Shown here piece by piece: positions 7,004 through 15,112 of a DNA stretch of 64,000 nucleotides. The DNA is from Herbaspirillum rubrisubalbicans (lineage in GTDB: Bacteria > Pseudomonadota > Gammaproteobacteria > Burkholderiales > Burkholderiaceae_D): contig NZ_CP024996.1 in NCBI RefSeq assembly GCF_003719195.1, positions 2,728,001-2,792,000 of the forward strand. The letters run 5' to 3'. Below the pieces are notes generated by a model, which was not told the DNA's origin, made no database searches, and saw only the letters and a program-made list of their open reading frames with translations. The first letter of the stretch is position 1. Each line of letters opens with the position of its first letter. Both the position numbers and the translations under genes were made by a program.

Positions 7004-8071
7004 ATGGGCATCAATGTCTATACCGGCCTGATGGGCTCTGGCAAAAGCTATGAAGTGGTAGCAGAGGTCATTGTCCCTGCGATCGCCAAAGGGCGGCGGG
7101 TAGTCACCAATGTGGATGGGATCGATGGGGACAAGATTCGAGCCTACATCGAAAAGAATTACAAGCCAGTTCCCGAGCAATTAGGCGAGGTGGTCCATGT
7201 CACGAATGGCGATGTTGCGCTCGCCAACTTCTTCCCCTATTACGACGACAAGAAAGGGGCACATACCGATACCATCGTCCAGCCAGGGGATTTGGTGTGC
7301 ATTGATGAGGCGTGGCGGTTCTGGCCGGCGACTGGCGCGAATCTCTTGCAAGAGCATAAAAGCTTCTTCTTAGAGCATCGGCATTTCACCAATGAGCAAA
7401 CCGGCGTGGCCTGCGATCTAGTGCTGATGATTCAGGACATGTCCACGCTGAATCGCTTTGTAAAGAACGTGGTGGCGTTTCACATTCGCACGCACAAGAA
7501 AATCTCCCTGGGGATGCCCACGCATTACAGCGTGTCGATTTTTGAGGGGAATAAGCAGAGCAAGGCGGCGCGCATTAGTGTCGAACTGCGCAAGTACCGC
7601 AAAGATATCTTCCCCTTATATTCATCCTTCAAGGGTGGCGCGGACGGGAAAATCGTCAACGTCGATAAGCGCCAAAACATGCTGGCGCGTAAAAAGATAT
7701 GGATGACAGGCGGGGTTCTTCTGGTCGCCTTGGTGACTGGCTTGTACAGCATCAATCGTTTTTTTCATCCGAAGCCAGTTGCCGAATCGACTCAGGCAGG
7801 AAGGCAAGACACAAGCACTAACAACGGCAAGCAATCTACTGTGCAGCCCACAAAGCCTGCATTCTCAGATACGTGGCGCATCGTAGGAACGGCTCGGTTC
7901 GGTACGACAAGCTATGTCGTTATTGCGGATGAAGCTGGCCGTCTTCGCTATGAATCTCCCTCGATGTTCGTGCAAATGGGGCCGCAGACCATCGGGGAAA
8001 TTGATGGTGCCAAAGTGACGCGCTATTCCGGCGCGGTCATTCATTCAGTTCACATCGAGGGGAAGAAATGA
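7004..8071 (+). CDS. Zot-family assembly ATPase (pI-like)
   Basis: 355 residues. The Walker A motif GLMGSGKS is at residues 8-15, a Walker-B-like acidic stretch LVCIDEAWRFWP follows near residue 97-108, and one membrane segment (MTGGVLLVALVTGLYSI, about 231-248) separates the cytoplasmic ATPase from a periplasmic tail with an SH3-like ending. Zot/pI proteins sit in the inner membrane, thread ssDNA into the growing virion and dock to the pIV secretin. The stop overlaps the pIV start (ATGA). Confidence 0.93.
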   Translation: MGINVYTGLMGSGKSYEVVAEVIVPAIAKGRRVVTNVDGIDGDKIRAYIEKNYKPVPEQLGEVVHVTNGDVALANFFPYYDDKKGAHTDTIVQPGDLVCIDEAWRFWPATGANLLQEHKSFFLEHRHFTNEQTGVACDLVLMIQDMSTLNRFVKNVVAFHIRTHKKISLGMPTHYSVSIFEGNKQSKAARISVELRKYRKDIFPLYSSFKGGADGKIVNVDKRQNMLARKKIWMTGGVLLVALVTGLYSINRFFHPKPVAESTQAGRQDTSTNNGKQSTVQPTKPAFSDTWRIVGTARFGTTSYVVIADEAGRLRYESPSMFVQMGPQTIGEIDGAKVTRYSGAVIHSVHIEGKK

Positions 8072-9375
8072 AACGCATGATTACGGCGTTACTGATGGCG
8101 TACAGCACGCTCGCGGTCGCTGCTCCGAGTGGCCCGCTGCTGCCTCTCACGCCCTTGTCTATGCCGCTTCCTCCTGGTGCGCCTCCACAGTCCGATAGCG
8201 CAATGGAGTTTTCGCGGGTGAGGGTGGCGGAAGCGGTCGAAGCGATGTATACGCAGATACTCAAGACGCCATACTTGATACAGCCTGAAGTGGTGGCCGA
8301 TGAGCGGCTTGTCTCATTCCGATTCGGCACTGGCGTGTCTGCTCGATCTGAAGTCTCGCGCTTCATGGGGCTACTTGGCTTATCAGTGCGCACAGTGAAC
8401 GGGGTTGACATCGTCGGGATTGTTAAAGAGGCGGAACCGGACAAAGAGCCGTTCGTCTATCGACCGAAGTATCGCGATGTGACTTATCTAGTTGAGCTAT
8501 TGCGCGGTCTTTTCCCAAAGGGGGAATTCACCTCCACCCGATCTATTCATGGCGCGCCGCAAGCGATAACGGCGGATGCGGCGACCGGCCAATCGAAAGC
8601 GCCAGCTCCGGCAGGGTCTGCTGCCTCGCTGCTCGATACTGATCCCGATGCGTTGGTATTCAATGGGACGGAAACCGATATCAAGAAACTGTCCGCGTTG
8701 CTTGCGCAACTCGATACGCGACAAGGGGAAGTGATGGTGCGTGGCCAGGTGTTTGAAGTCGCTTCCAATGGTGCGGAAGGCTCGGCGTTTTCTCTCGCGC
8801 TGCATCTGCTCGGCGGCACTGTCTCTGCGGGCGTTTCGCAACCTTCCACGCTCGATGGTTTTGTACGCCTCAAGAATTCATCCATTGATGCCGTCTTTGC
8901 AGCGCTCTCCAGTGATAGCCGCTTCAAGACGATATCTGCGCCATCGTTACGTGTGCGCTCTGGTGCCGCTGGCCGCTTCGCGGTTGGTCAGGATGTGCCT
9001 GTACTGGGCGCGATCAGTTATCCGGGGAATGGAAGCGCTCCGGTGCAGTCGGTGGAGTATCGCAGCTCGGGGGTTATCTTCGATCTGAAACCGATTGTGC
9101 GGGAGTCCGTAGTGGATCTGACAGTCGGCCAGCAGCTATCAAATTTCATTGTCACGCAAACCGGAGTCAACAATTCGCCCACGCTGACCAAGCGCGAAGT
9201 CAGCACTTCATTGTCGGTCGCGGACGGTGATGTCGTCATCATTGGCGGTCTTGCAGAGAACCGCGAAAGCTCCGGCCGCATTGGCTTTTCGTTCCTGCCT
9301 GACTGGATGCGCTCCAATACCGGCCAGAACAGCAAGACGGAAATTCTTCTCGTCCTTCAGGTGTCACGCCTATAA
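8068..9375 (+). CDS. Outer-membrane secretin, pIV-like
   Basis: 435 residues. A signal peptide (MKRMITALLMAYSTLAVAAP) is followed by N-domains and the secretin core with characteristic blocks: VPVLGAISYPGNG, VEYRSSGVIFDLKP, DLTVGQQLSNF, TSLSVADGDVVIIGGL and a C-terminal KTEILLVLQVSRL. Secretins of the pIV/type II family form the gated outer-membrane channel for phage exit. Having its own pIV is usual for plasmid-like and Ff-type phages; CTX-type phages borrow the host secretin instead. Confidence 0.93.
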   Translation: MKRMITALLMAYSTLAVAAPSGPLLPLTPLSMPLPPGAPPQSDSAMEFSRVRVAEAVEAMYTQILKTPYLIQPEVVADERLVSFRFGTGVSARSEVSRFMGLLGLSVRTVNGVDIVGIVKEAEPDKEPFVYRPKYRDVTYLVELLRGLFPKGEFTSTRSIHGAPQAITADAATGQSKAPAPAGSAASLLDTDPDALVFNGTETDIKKLSALLAQLDTRQGEVMVRGQVFEVASNGAEGSAFSLALHLLGGTVSAGVSQPSTLDGFVRLKNSSIDAVFAALSSDSRFKTISAPSLRVRSGAAGRFAVGQDVPVLGAISYPGNGSAPVQSVEYRSSGVIFDLKPIVRESVVDLTVGQQLSNFIVTQTGVNNSPTLTKREVSTSLSVADGDVVIIGGLAENRESSGRIGFSFLPDWMRSNTGQNSKTEILLVLQVSRL

Positions 9376-9376
9376 A

Positions 9377-9676
9377 TTAGGTGCGGATCAAACGCCCATT
9401 TTTGTACTGGAAAATCGTATGCAGGATATAGCCGTCATAGTCCATGATCCGCGCCACCAGTTGGCGCATGGTCTTGCAGAAGAATTGACGTCCATCCGGG
9501 CGTGTCCAGATGAAGGCCGCGCCCTTGCGCATCAGATTGCGGACATAGAGCGTAAGACGCAGTTGCTTCCACGGCGGAACGAAGTTGGCAGGGGCCAGCG
9601 CCTTACGTGTGCGCTTGAAATGAGCGAAGTAAGGTTGATAGGGGAAATGCAGCAGGGGCAGTTCTGGTTGTTCCAT
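9377..9676 (-). CDS. Unrecognised inovirus protein, convergent to pIV
   Basis: 99 residues, rich in aromatic and basic residues (LLHFPYQPYFAHFKRTRKAL; GAAFIWTRPDGRQFF; MDYDGYILHTIFQYKNG). No signal peptide or membrane segment. It ends one base after the pIV stop on the opposite strand and begins next to the origin hairpins, so it could be an early or regulatory gene. I do not recognise the family. Confidence 0.45.
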   Translation of the reverse strand: MEQPELPLLHFPYQPYFAHFKRTRKALAPANFVPPWKQLRLTLYVRNLMRKGAAFIWTRPDGRQFFCKTMRQLVARIMDYDGYILHTIFQYKNGRLIRT

Positions 9677-9826
9677 GATCGCGCCTTCGAGGTGGTGTTA
9701 AAGCTGACCGGGTTCCTAGATTCAGAGCCCTCCGTAAGACCGGCGGTTTCGGTCGTTTCTCGTCTACCGCCTGCCGCCGTTTTCCTGAGTTCTTCGCCCG
9801 ATGATCGAATAGACGGCGCATGAGGC

Positions 9827-9898
9827 TTTTGCCGCAAGGGGGAAGGTTTGTAAAAGCGCGGTTGCTGGCGCTTTTATGAATACCCCCTTGCGGCAAAA
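9827..9898. other. Nested hairpins, probable phage replication origin or packaging signal
   Basis: Two perfect inverted repeats are nested: outer 16-bp arms TTTTGCCGCAAGGGGG (9827-9842) and its complement (9883-9898), inner 9-bp arms TAAAAGCGC (9851-9859) and GCGCTTTTA (9868-9876). The surrounding 9677-10312 holds no convincing gene but more short hairpins (GAGTGC/GCACTC near 9984-9998; a GGCGC...GCGCC stem near 10121-10141). Filamentous phages carry their plus and minus origins and packaging hairpin in such an intergenic region, and here it sits just upstream of rep. Confidence 0.7.
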
Positions 9899-10058
9899 GA
9901 CGCGCCGGCTATCGTTCATCGAAAAGGCGGAGAACTCTGGAATACGGTGGCGGGTTGATCGGAGAAACGACCTCAACTGCCCATGAGTGCGTAGCACTCA
10001 CAAGCCAGGTTTTATGCGGTTGATCAAGGGCGCTGCGGCGCTCGATGAGGAGGGGAAT

Positions 10059-10078
10059 TTCCGTTACGCGTAACGAAA
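10059..10078. repeat. 20-bp palindrome, copy 2
   Basis: TTCCGTTACGCGTAACGAAA matches the perfect palindrome at 3791-3810 except for one base. It lies between the origin hairpins and rep, where a Rep- or repressor-binding site would be useful. Confidence 0.65.
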
Positions 10079-10312
10079 AATAGGCGCAGCAAGATCGCGC
10101 CGCCCGCAGCTTGCGAGGACGGCGCGAGCGAAGCGAGCGCCTAGACTTGTATTAAGCATACTTAACGGAAACAAGCCTGGAGCGGGATGCCAAGGCAGAC
10201 AAACCGAAAAGAAAAAAGAGAGTAGGGAAGGGCAGTCCACAAAAGAAAATGCCCTGAAAGGACTCGCGATCCGATCAGGGCGTTCATCCAACTAGCTGAG
10301 ATAGGTGAATGA

Positions 10313-11215
10313 ATGTCTGCAAGTTATACCCCGGATTTTGATCTGTCAAACGTTTCGTTTGATGCCTGCAACGAATTCGAGCAAAAGGCTCCAGGCTGGA
10401 GCGATGAGGGCATCAGAAACACGTGGAATGACCGCTACGTGGCGCGCAAGGTCACATATCCAGACGGACAGATGGAAGTGACCGTCTGCCGTGAAAAACA
10501 CTTCAAAGGCCCGGCCCCGATCATTGGCAAGCGCACCAAGCGCGGCGAATCAGAAAACCGCGAACGAAACGAAGCGGTGGCCGCTCGCAATGCTAAGAAA
10601 AACGTAAGGGAGCGCTGCAAGTCCATCGGAGCGGATCGGATGATTACGCTGACCTATCGCGATAACATGATTGATCGTGAAAAGGCGTTGAAGGATTGGG
10701 ACAAGTTCCGGCGTCGCGTCGGGAGGTGCGTGGATTTCCATTACGTGGCGGTGATTGAGGAACAGCAGCGCGGGGCCTTGCATTTTCATGTGGCTGTCCG
10801 TGGCCGTCAGTGCTATCAACTCCTGCGCTCCATCTGGTCAAGCATTGTCGGTGTTGATGAACAAGGGCGCTCGATGTCAAACATTGATGTACGCAATCCC
10901 TCCAAGTTCGGTTTCGGGAAGGACGGCATTCACAAGCTCGCCTCTTATATCGCCAAATACTGCGGCAAACAAATGGAATGCAGGGACTTCGATCAGAAGC
11001 GGTATTTCGCCTCTCGGGGCATCCCTAAGCCCGATGTGCAGAGCTGGGCTCTCGCGAGCACTAATTCGCTCGGTGCCGTGCAGACGGCCTTTGTAATTGC
11101 CGGCGCGGGCCTCTTGGACGGTGCGCAGTTCTGGTACAACAAAGCGCTCGACGTTATCTGGATTGCAACTGCGCCTTACAAAAATATCGGCACGTTGGAA
11201 ACGCTCCCTTTTTAA
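10313..11215 (+). CDS. Rolling-circle replication initiator, ORF2/G2P-type HUH Rep
   Basis: 300 residues. Motif 1-like MITLTYRD is at 110-117, the metal-binding HUH motif ALHFHVAVRG has H157 and H159, and the catalytic tyrosine region SYIAKYCGK places Y212 and Y216. These are the signatures of the ORF2/G2P Rep family that nicks the plus origin and starts rolling-circle replication of inovirus replicative form. The C-terminal block (FVIAGAGLLDGAQFWYNKAL) is unusual in being found again as isolated fragments at 12495-12669, 46490-46600 and 48226-48250. The first frame codon is ATG with a weak GGTGA upstream. Confidence 0.9.
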   Translation: MSASYTPDFDLSNVSFDACNEFEQKAPGWSDEGIRNTWNDRYVARKVTYPDGQMEVTVCREKHFKGPAPIIGKRTKRGESENRERNEAVAARNAKKNVRERCKSIGADRMITLTYRDNMIDREKALKDWDKFRRRVGRCVDFHYVAVIEEQQRGALHFHVAVRGRQCYQLLRSIWSSIVGVDEQGRSMSNIDVRNPSKFGFGKDGIHKLASYIAKYCGKQMECRDFDQKRYFASRGIPKPDVQSWALASTNSLGAVQTAFVIAGAGLLDGAQFWYNKALDVIWIATAPYKNIGTLETLPF

Positions 11216-11453
11216 GGAAAAAATTTTCCTTAATAAAAATCAATAGATAAAAATACGAGTTATTTTTCAATAAATCATTACTCAGCTTATTTGCGCAGCC
11301 TTATTCCTGATCGCTGGCAGCATATTCGCGGCTCAAAAATCATTGACGGCCACCTTAATAATAGTATTTTTCTCACAATGTTAGATAATTAAGTAAAAAG
11401 TTCCCTTATTTTTAATAAAAAAGTTTCCGTATTTCATCATAATGTCATCTATT

Positions 11454-11492
11454 TGACAGTATTTTGTCAGGTATTAAATGCGAGCTTATGAA
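11454..11492 (+). promoter_or_regulatory. Sigma-70-type promoter with TGACA-N6-TGTCA palindrome
   Basis: TTGTCA (11464-11469), a 17-base spacer and TATGAA (11487-11492) form a promoter for the secreted peptide gene. The -35 is overlapped by a dyad TGACA-N6-TGTCA (11454-11469). The same dyad, spacing and -10 region are kept before the peptide copy at 46058-46210, so the arrangement is selected. The rest of the AT-rich 11216-11553 stretch contains only a palindrome AAGGAAAAAATTTTCCTT at the rep stop, a possible terminator. Confidence 0.65.
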
Positions 11493-11553
11493 ACAATGAG
11501 CTGTCGTTTTTTTTAACGACTTCTCTCTTGTAAATTCATAAGGAATTAAGATT

Positions 11554-11700
11554 ATGCGCAAACTCAAAGTCATCGTCGCTGCTGCTCTGTTGGTCGGTAT
11601 TTCGTCTTCGGCGTTTGCTTTGTCAAAAGGCCTTCATATTAATACTCCAAAGGATGATCCTGCTTGTTTGGTTTACGAAGGTGGGCAAATCTGCAACTAA
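11554..11700 (+). CDS. Short secreted peptide, inovirus-linked family, intact copy A
   Basis: 48 residues, starting MRKLKVIVAAALLVGISSSA with a cleavable signal peptide ending SAFA, and a mature part of about 25 residues ending DDPACLVYEGGQICN. AAGGA precedes the ATG and an AGCCCCGG terminator follows. Three relatives in the window (11908-12032 degraded, 46058-46210 intact, 48373-48456 truncated) share the signal sequence style and, where complete, the end C-x-x-x-D/E-x-G-Q-x-I-C. The two cysteines could form a disulfide in the periplasm or outside. I know no named family; a secreted effector, bacteriocin-like or superinfection factor is conjecture. Confidence 0.6.
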   Translation: MRKLKVIVAAALLVGISSSAFALSKGLHINTPKDDPACLVYEGGQICN

Positions 11701-11716
11701 GGCTTCTCGCAAGCAG

Positions 11717-11747
11717 AAAAGCCCCGGATGTAGCCGGGGCTTTTTTT
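11717..11747 (+). terminator. Intrinsic terminator (AGCCCCGG family)
   Basis: AAAAGCCCCGG / CCGGGGCTTTTTTT hairpin directly behind the secreted peptide gene. Confidence 0.88.
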
Positions 11748-11817
11748 GATCAAATGTAATAATTTCCAACGGGAGAAATTTTTCCCCGCAGGTGCGCTAG
11801 ATGAAGTGTTTACTAGC

Positions 11818-11866
11818 TTCTTCGTTTGAGCTGGTCAAGCATCGTCGGTGTCGATGAGCAATGAAT
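11818..11866 (+). pseudogene. Fragment of inovirus rep (middle part)
   Basis: GCTGGTCAAGCATCGTCGGT followed by GTCGATGAGCAA repeats the rep segment around 10833-10865 (encoding WSSIVGVDEQ) with few changes, then runs into unrelated sequence and a peptide-gene relic. It shows that a second rep once occupied this place. Confidence 0.6.
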
Positions 11867-11907
11867 CGCCCCGGTCGCACTAGACACTTTCCAGCCTGTT
11901 GAAATAC

Positions 11908-12032
11908 TGCTGTTCTGTTTTTTTGCATCCTCGGTTTTTGCGGAGCCCAATTTGGCCAGTGGCCGTCGCGTGAACGCAGCGAAGGATGATCCCGCTTGCA
12001 CCTACGAAGATGGTCAGAAGATTTGTTTCTAA
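11908..12032 (+). pseudogene. Degraded copy B of the secreted peptide gene
   Basis: The frame reads FASSVFAEPNLASG...KDDPACTYEDGQKICF and a stop. The end of the signal peptide and the two-cysteine C-terminus are preserved, but no start codon or intact signal-peptide N-terminus remains upstream. A terminator of the same family follows at 12048-12075. Confidence 0.6.
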
Positions 12033-12047
12033 TTATCTAGCTGGCAT

Positions 12048-12075
12048 GAAAGCCCCGGAACCAGCCGGGACTTTT
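12048..12075 (+). terminator. Terminator relic (AGCCCCGG family)
   Basis: GAAAGCCCCGG / CCGGGACTTTT with one mismatch in the stem, behind the degraded peptide copy. Confidence 0.6.
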
Positions 12076-12077
12076 GA

Positions 12078-12215
12078 TTACTTAATGTCTTCTGCTTTTG
12101 CCCCGTGTTCCTTCATTGGATGGGCCTGTTTCAGTTCTTCTTTATCTACCTTGTGGCCATGAAATGCATCGGAAAGAGAATGGCCAATGGTATGAAATAG
12201 GCTGTTCAGAGACAT
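12078..12215 (-). CDS. Small hypothetical protein (45 aa)
   Basis: The product begins MSLNSLFHTIGHSLSDAFHG and continues with a charged Lys/Glu/His-rich tail. AAAGGA lies 7 bases upstream of the ATG. There is no signal peptide or membrane segment. It lies in scar DNA between the peptide relic and an IS21 fragment, so it could be a surviving phage gene. No family recognised. Confidence 0.45.
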   Translation of the reverse strand: MSLNSLFHTIGHSLSDAFHGHKVDKEELKQAHPMKEHGAKAEDIK

Positions 12216-12232
12216 GTCGAGGTCCTTTCTAT

Positions 12233-12481
12233 TTAAATTAAAAGATAATGGCTCTCTTGGAAGAGAGTTAATACGTGGTCACTGATGCAGTTAGGTTCCA
12301 ACTGGTCAAGTGTTGATTTGCTCACTGATTTGACCCTCTCCATTTGACCCACCTTCCACCGTCTACCAAAGGCAGCCACACGGTCGTACGACCCTTCATA
12401 TCCCAGTTCTTTTAGATCCAGGAACATCTGTTTCAGGGTTCTTCGCTGCTTACCGCATAAAGGCATTGAACGATTGGCCAA
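12233..12481 (-). pseudogene. IS21-family transposase (IstA) fragment
   Basis: The frame encodes LKELGYEGSYDRVAAFGRRW, the typical IstA pattern (G-Y/F-x-G-S-Y-D-R-V-A-A-F), embedded in about 80 residues of a protein that is normally some 400-500 residues long. The part GTTGATTTGCTC / GATTTGACCCTCTCCAT / CTTCCACCGTCTA (12315-12366) is found again at 45370-45426. It is a remnant left by insertion and deletion. Confidence 0.65.
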
Positions 12482-12494
12482 GTTGGATTTGTAG

Positions 12495-12669
12495 AGCTGG
12501 TTGCTTGCAAGCCCTAACTCTCTTCGGAGCAGTGCAGACGACTTTTGTAATTGCCGGCACGGGCCTCTTGGACGGTGCGCAGTTCTGGTACAACAAAGCG
12601 CTCGACGTTATCTGGATTGCAACATTACATTATCAAAGCACGGGAACTTTGGAGGCTGTTCCGTTCTAA
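12495..12669 (+). pseudogene. Duplicated 3' end of inovirus rep
   Basis: About 75 bases encoding FVIAGTGLLDGAQFWYNKAL and LDVIWIAT are nearly identical to the last part of rep (11089-11165), and the frame ends in the same place (EAVPF stop versus ETLPF stop). It lies 33 bases before the PAAR gene, which makes it the junction between phage backbone and T6SS cargo. Confidence 0.8.
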
Positions 12670-12702
12670 TGCTCATTGTGTTACGCAATTGGGGAGCGTG
12701 TC

Positions 12703-13266
12703 ATGTCGAGTAACATCATTGTTTTGGGTGATAAAACAAGTCACGGCGGAACCGTTATTTCCGCATCAGTGAATTCCGCCACCCACGGAAAAGGTTGGGC
12801 ACGGGTGGGTGATATGGTCTCTTGTCCACGCTGCCGGGGTGTTTTTCCGATAAGCCAGGGCGACAATAGCCTTCTCGATGATGGGAAAGCAGTAGCCTAC
12901 GATGGTTGCAAGGTTGCCTGCGGAGCCGTACTGATTTCCACTCAATGCGTCACATCTACTGATCCTTCAAGTGTTGCTGCGCCTAGCGCCTCTCTTGCAT
13001 CGGGTGATTTTGGCCCTATCGGATCAAATCTTGCGGCAAGCTATCACGATGAGCCGTTGGACGACATCGGGCAGCGTTTTAGGGGGCGATTCCAAGTTGT
13101 CGATGCTATTTCCGGACAGCCGGTGACTGATCAGTCAGTCCGAGTTCGCTCTACAAGTGGTCAATATTTGACCGGCTCCACCGACGCCGACGGATTTACA
13201 CAATGGGTAGAGCGCACCGCACGTGAAGCGCTAGCTTTTGATCTTACTGAGAAGAGCGTAACGTGA
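12703..13266 (+). CDS. PAAR-domain protein, T6SS spike tip
   Basis: 187 residues. Residues 1-95 are a PAAR domain (IIVLGDKTSHGGTVISAS; WARVGDMVSCPRCRG; VAYDGCKVACGAVLIS), which caps the VgrG trimer with a metal-bound cone. The rest is an extension with a beta-type domain (RGRFQVVDAISGQPVTDQSV, TSGQYLTGSTDADG) resembling carrier domains that link tip to effector. GGGGAG lies 6 bases before the ATG. The stop overlaps the effector start (GTGA), which ties tip and toxin production together. Confidence 0.88.
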   Translation: MSSNIIVLGDKTSHGGTVISASVNSATHGKGWARVGDMVSCPRCRGVFPISQGDNSLLDDGKAVAYDGCKVACGAVLISTQCVTSTDPSSVAAPSASLASGDFGPIGSNLAASYHDEPLDDIGQRFRGRFQVVDAISGQPVTDQSVRVRSTSGQYLTGSTDADGFTQWVERTAREALAFDLTEKSVT

Positions 13267-13979
13267 CAGAGCCGACTCCTCCTTCTACACCGCTTGCAAC
13301 GGGCGGCATGTCGCGTGACGGTACAACTACCGTTGTGAAGATCAATCAGCCCGCTCTTGATTTTAAAGATAAGAAGGTGCTTTGCTCTGCGATTTGCAAA
13401 TGCAATGACGCGCCGGGCATTGGAAAAGACGGCAGATCACTAAAGCAATCTTGTGTCTCAAGCCGACTTCGAGAGCTTGATAAGCTGTTGGAGCATCGCA
13501 GTCCATATAAACCTGAGGTCAATTATGATATGACCAAAATGCCGCCAGAACCGATTATGGATTCAAGCATAGAGACTAAGGTACATGATTGGTTGCCCGG
13601 TTGGATTAGCAAGTATTGGGAAGTGGACCACGGTTCTCCGTATTTGAAAGGGGCCGGCATGATCCGAAGGCCCGACGTCATTACGGTACTTGATCCCCGA
13701 AAGCCTCCGACGCAAGAGAACATTAAGCAAATCGTAGAGATAAAATTTCCACCTGACAAAATTACAACCCCTCAACAGGACGCTTACATAGAAATTGCTG
13801 GCGATGAAAAAAAGTTAGTGACAGTTGGGCCGCAAGATTGTGATTGCAGTCAGCCTGAGCCGCAAGAATCAAAAATTCCAGTGGAAGAATTGGGTGTTGC
13901 AGCTACTGCATTAAGAATACTTTATATGCTGGTGACAAAACGCCCGCCGCCGGGTGGAGTTCCGACTCCTGCTTTTTAG
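13263..13979 (+). CDS. VRR-Nuc type VI effector nuclease (TseV-like)
   Basis: 238 residues with a GTG start overlapping the PAAR stop. The nuclease core has RRPDVITVLDP (D138), IVEIKFPPD (E159, K161) and the following QQDAY (Q171), the PD-(D/E)XK-Q arrangement of VRR-Nuc domains. A Cys-containing N-terminal region (LCSAICKCNDAPGIGKDG) precedes it, as in other T6SS VRR-Nuc toxins. Known TseV effectors cut structured DNA in target cells. The next gene is the DUF3396 immunity protein. Position after PAAR indicates delivery on the spike. Confidence 0.85.
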   Translation: MTEPTPPSTPLATGGMSRDGTTTVVKINQPALDFKDKKVLCSAICKCNDAPGIGKDGRSLKQSCVSSRLRELDKLLEHRSPYKPEVNYDMTKMPPEPIMDSSIETKVHDWLPGWISKYWEVDHGSPYLKGAGMIRRPDVITVLDPRKPPTQENIKQIVEIKFPPDKITTPQQDAYIEIAGDEKKLVTVGPQDCDCSQPEPQESKIPVEELGVAATALRILYMLVTKRPPPGGVPTPAF

Positions 13980-13986
13980 GATATTT

Positions 13987-15063
13987 ATGAGCGACTTACC
14001 ATTTGATCCCATTCAGTTAATGCGCGACCACCCGGAAAAGATGCGTATTCCGGGTGGGCTATTAACTAAACAAGGTGCACAAGATTATGTGGGATCAGTT
14101 CCAGCAATCACTGGAACTTTATTTTTCTATGACGCGCATTTGCCGAATGTACGGGAAGCAATTTGCTTGTGCTTTGATGAATATGCTGCTATCGCGAAAG
14201 AGCATCTGACTTGGCTTTGGAGGGCAGAGCCGCCTGAAGGTCCTGACAAATTTCCTTATCGAGATGCACCGTCAATGCGTGGAATGATGGGCCGTATGGG
14301 TGAAAATGATCTCGTAAGTTTTGTTTATACCAGCGGCAAGCAATCATTTGACGCTGGCGACTGGGAATTTCAAGTTTTTGGACGGCGTGGCTGGGAAGCG
14401 AAAATGAAGGCTCGAGGAACCTCAGCGTTAAGACTCAGCGTACCTTTGTTGTATGTTGAAGAGAACCCGAGTGCATTTCAGAAATTGTTTGTTAATTTTG
14501 CTCGTCGTTTAAATGCAATACATGGGTATGCTGGATATGGACTTGTCTTATCCGCTCCACGGGAACAGGATAATCAGCCCTTTGAAGCCTATCTGTCTGA
14601 AAAATTGAAGGGCTTTGATGCGGGTGAGCCGGTTGGTGGCTCTAGACATGCTCGTAATGGTATAAAGACTGTCTCATGGCTAACGGCGGTAAACCATGAA
14701 ATGGTGAAGCAGATTGGTGGTATTACGACCATTCGGTCTGAGCTTCCTATGAATTGGTTTGCGCTCTACGATTATGGTAACGGCTTAGTCGTTCAAGCTG
14801 GTCCCAAGCCCGATGCTGCGCCGACAGATCAGCCGATGCCTGCTAGCTTGGTCTTGCCAAACATGTTGTTTAAGGAAGTTCGCTCGCCTCAGATTAGCTT
14901 GCACAGTACGTCAGTGCATGGGGAGCCTAGATTGATCGGTTGGGCTGCGGAACAATGGTTAAATCGATTTGACATTGATGAGGCTCAATTGATGCAATAC
15001 AAAGCGAAATTGCTAGATGAACCTAAGCTGACAAAATCTACAACGCTCCCAGATAGGCTATAA
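13987..15063 (+). CDS. TsiV/DUF3396 T6SS immunity protein
   Basis: 358 residues starting MSDLPFDPIQL; AGGA is 6 bases upstream. An upstream in-frame ATG inside the toxin gene is less likely. The protein lacks a signal peptide, as expected for immunity to a DNA-targeting toxin. DUF3396 proteins (TsiV) are the documented immunity partners of VRR-Nuc effectors, and the 7-base gap to the toxin gene supports the pairing. The C-terminal 100 residues match the partial copy at 1-315, and a short DNA piece of this gene is also found in the scar at 48187-48215. Confidence 0.85.
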   Translation: MSDLPFDPIQLMRDHPEKMRIPGGLLTKQGAQDYVGSVPAITGTLFFYDAHLPNVREAICLCFDEYAAIAKEHLTWLWRAEPPEGPDKFPYRDAPSMRGMMGRMGENDLVSFVYTSGKQSFDAGDWEFQVFGRRGWEAKMKARGTSALRLSVPLLYVEENPSAFQKLFVNFARRLNAIHGYAGYGLVLSAPREQDNQPFEAYLSEKLKGFDAGEPVGGSRHARNGIKTVSWLTAVNHEMVKQIGGITTIRSELPMNWFALYDYGNGLVVQAGPKPDAAPTDQPMPASLVLPNMLFKEVRSPQISLHSTSVHGEPRLIGWAAEQWLNRFDIDEAQLMQYKAKLLDEPKLTKSTTLPDRL

Positions 15064-15112
15064 CTCACCCGAGTTTGCTTATCCTGGCGCTGTGTATAAG
15101 CGATTTGAAAAG

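Noticed and set aside
12466..12669. Short gene starting inside the IS21 fragment and ending at the rep-like stop
   Set aside because: The protein is a chimera of antisense transposase and the duplicated rep C-terminus; no ribosome site. Treated as a rep relic.
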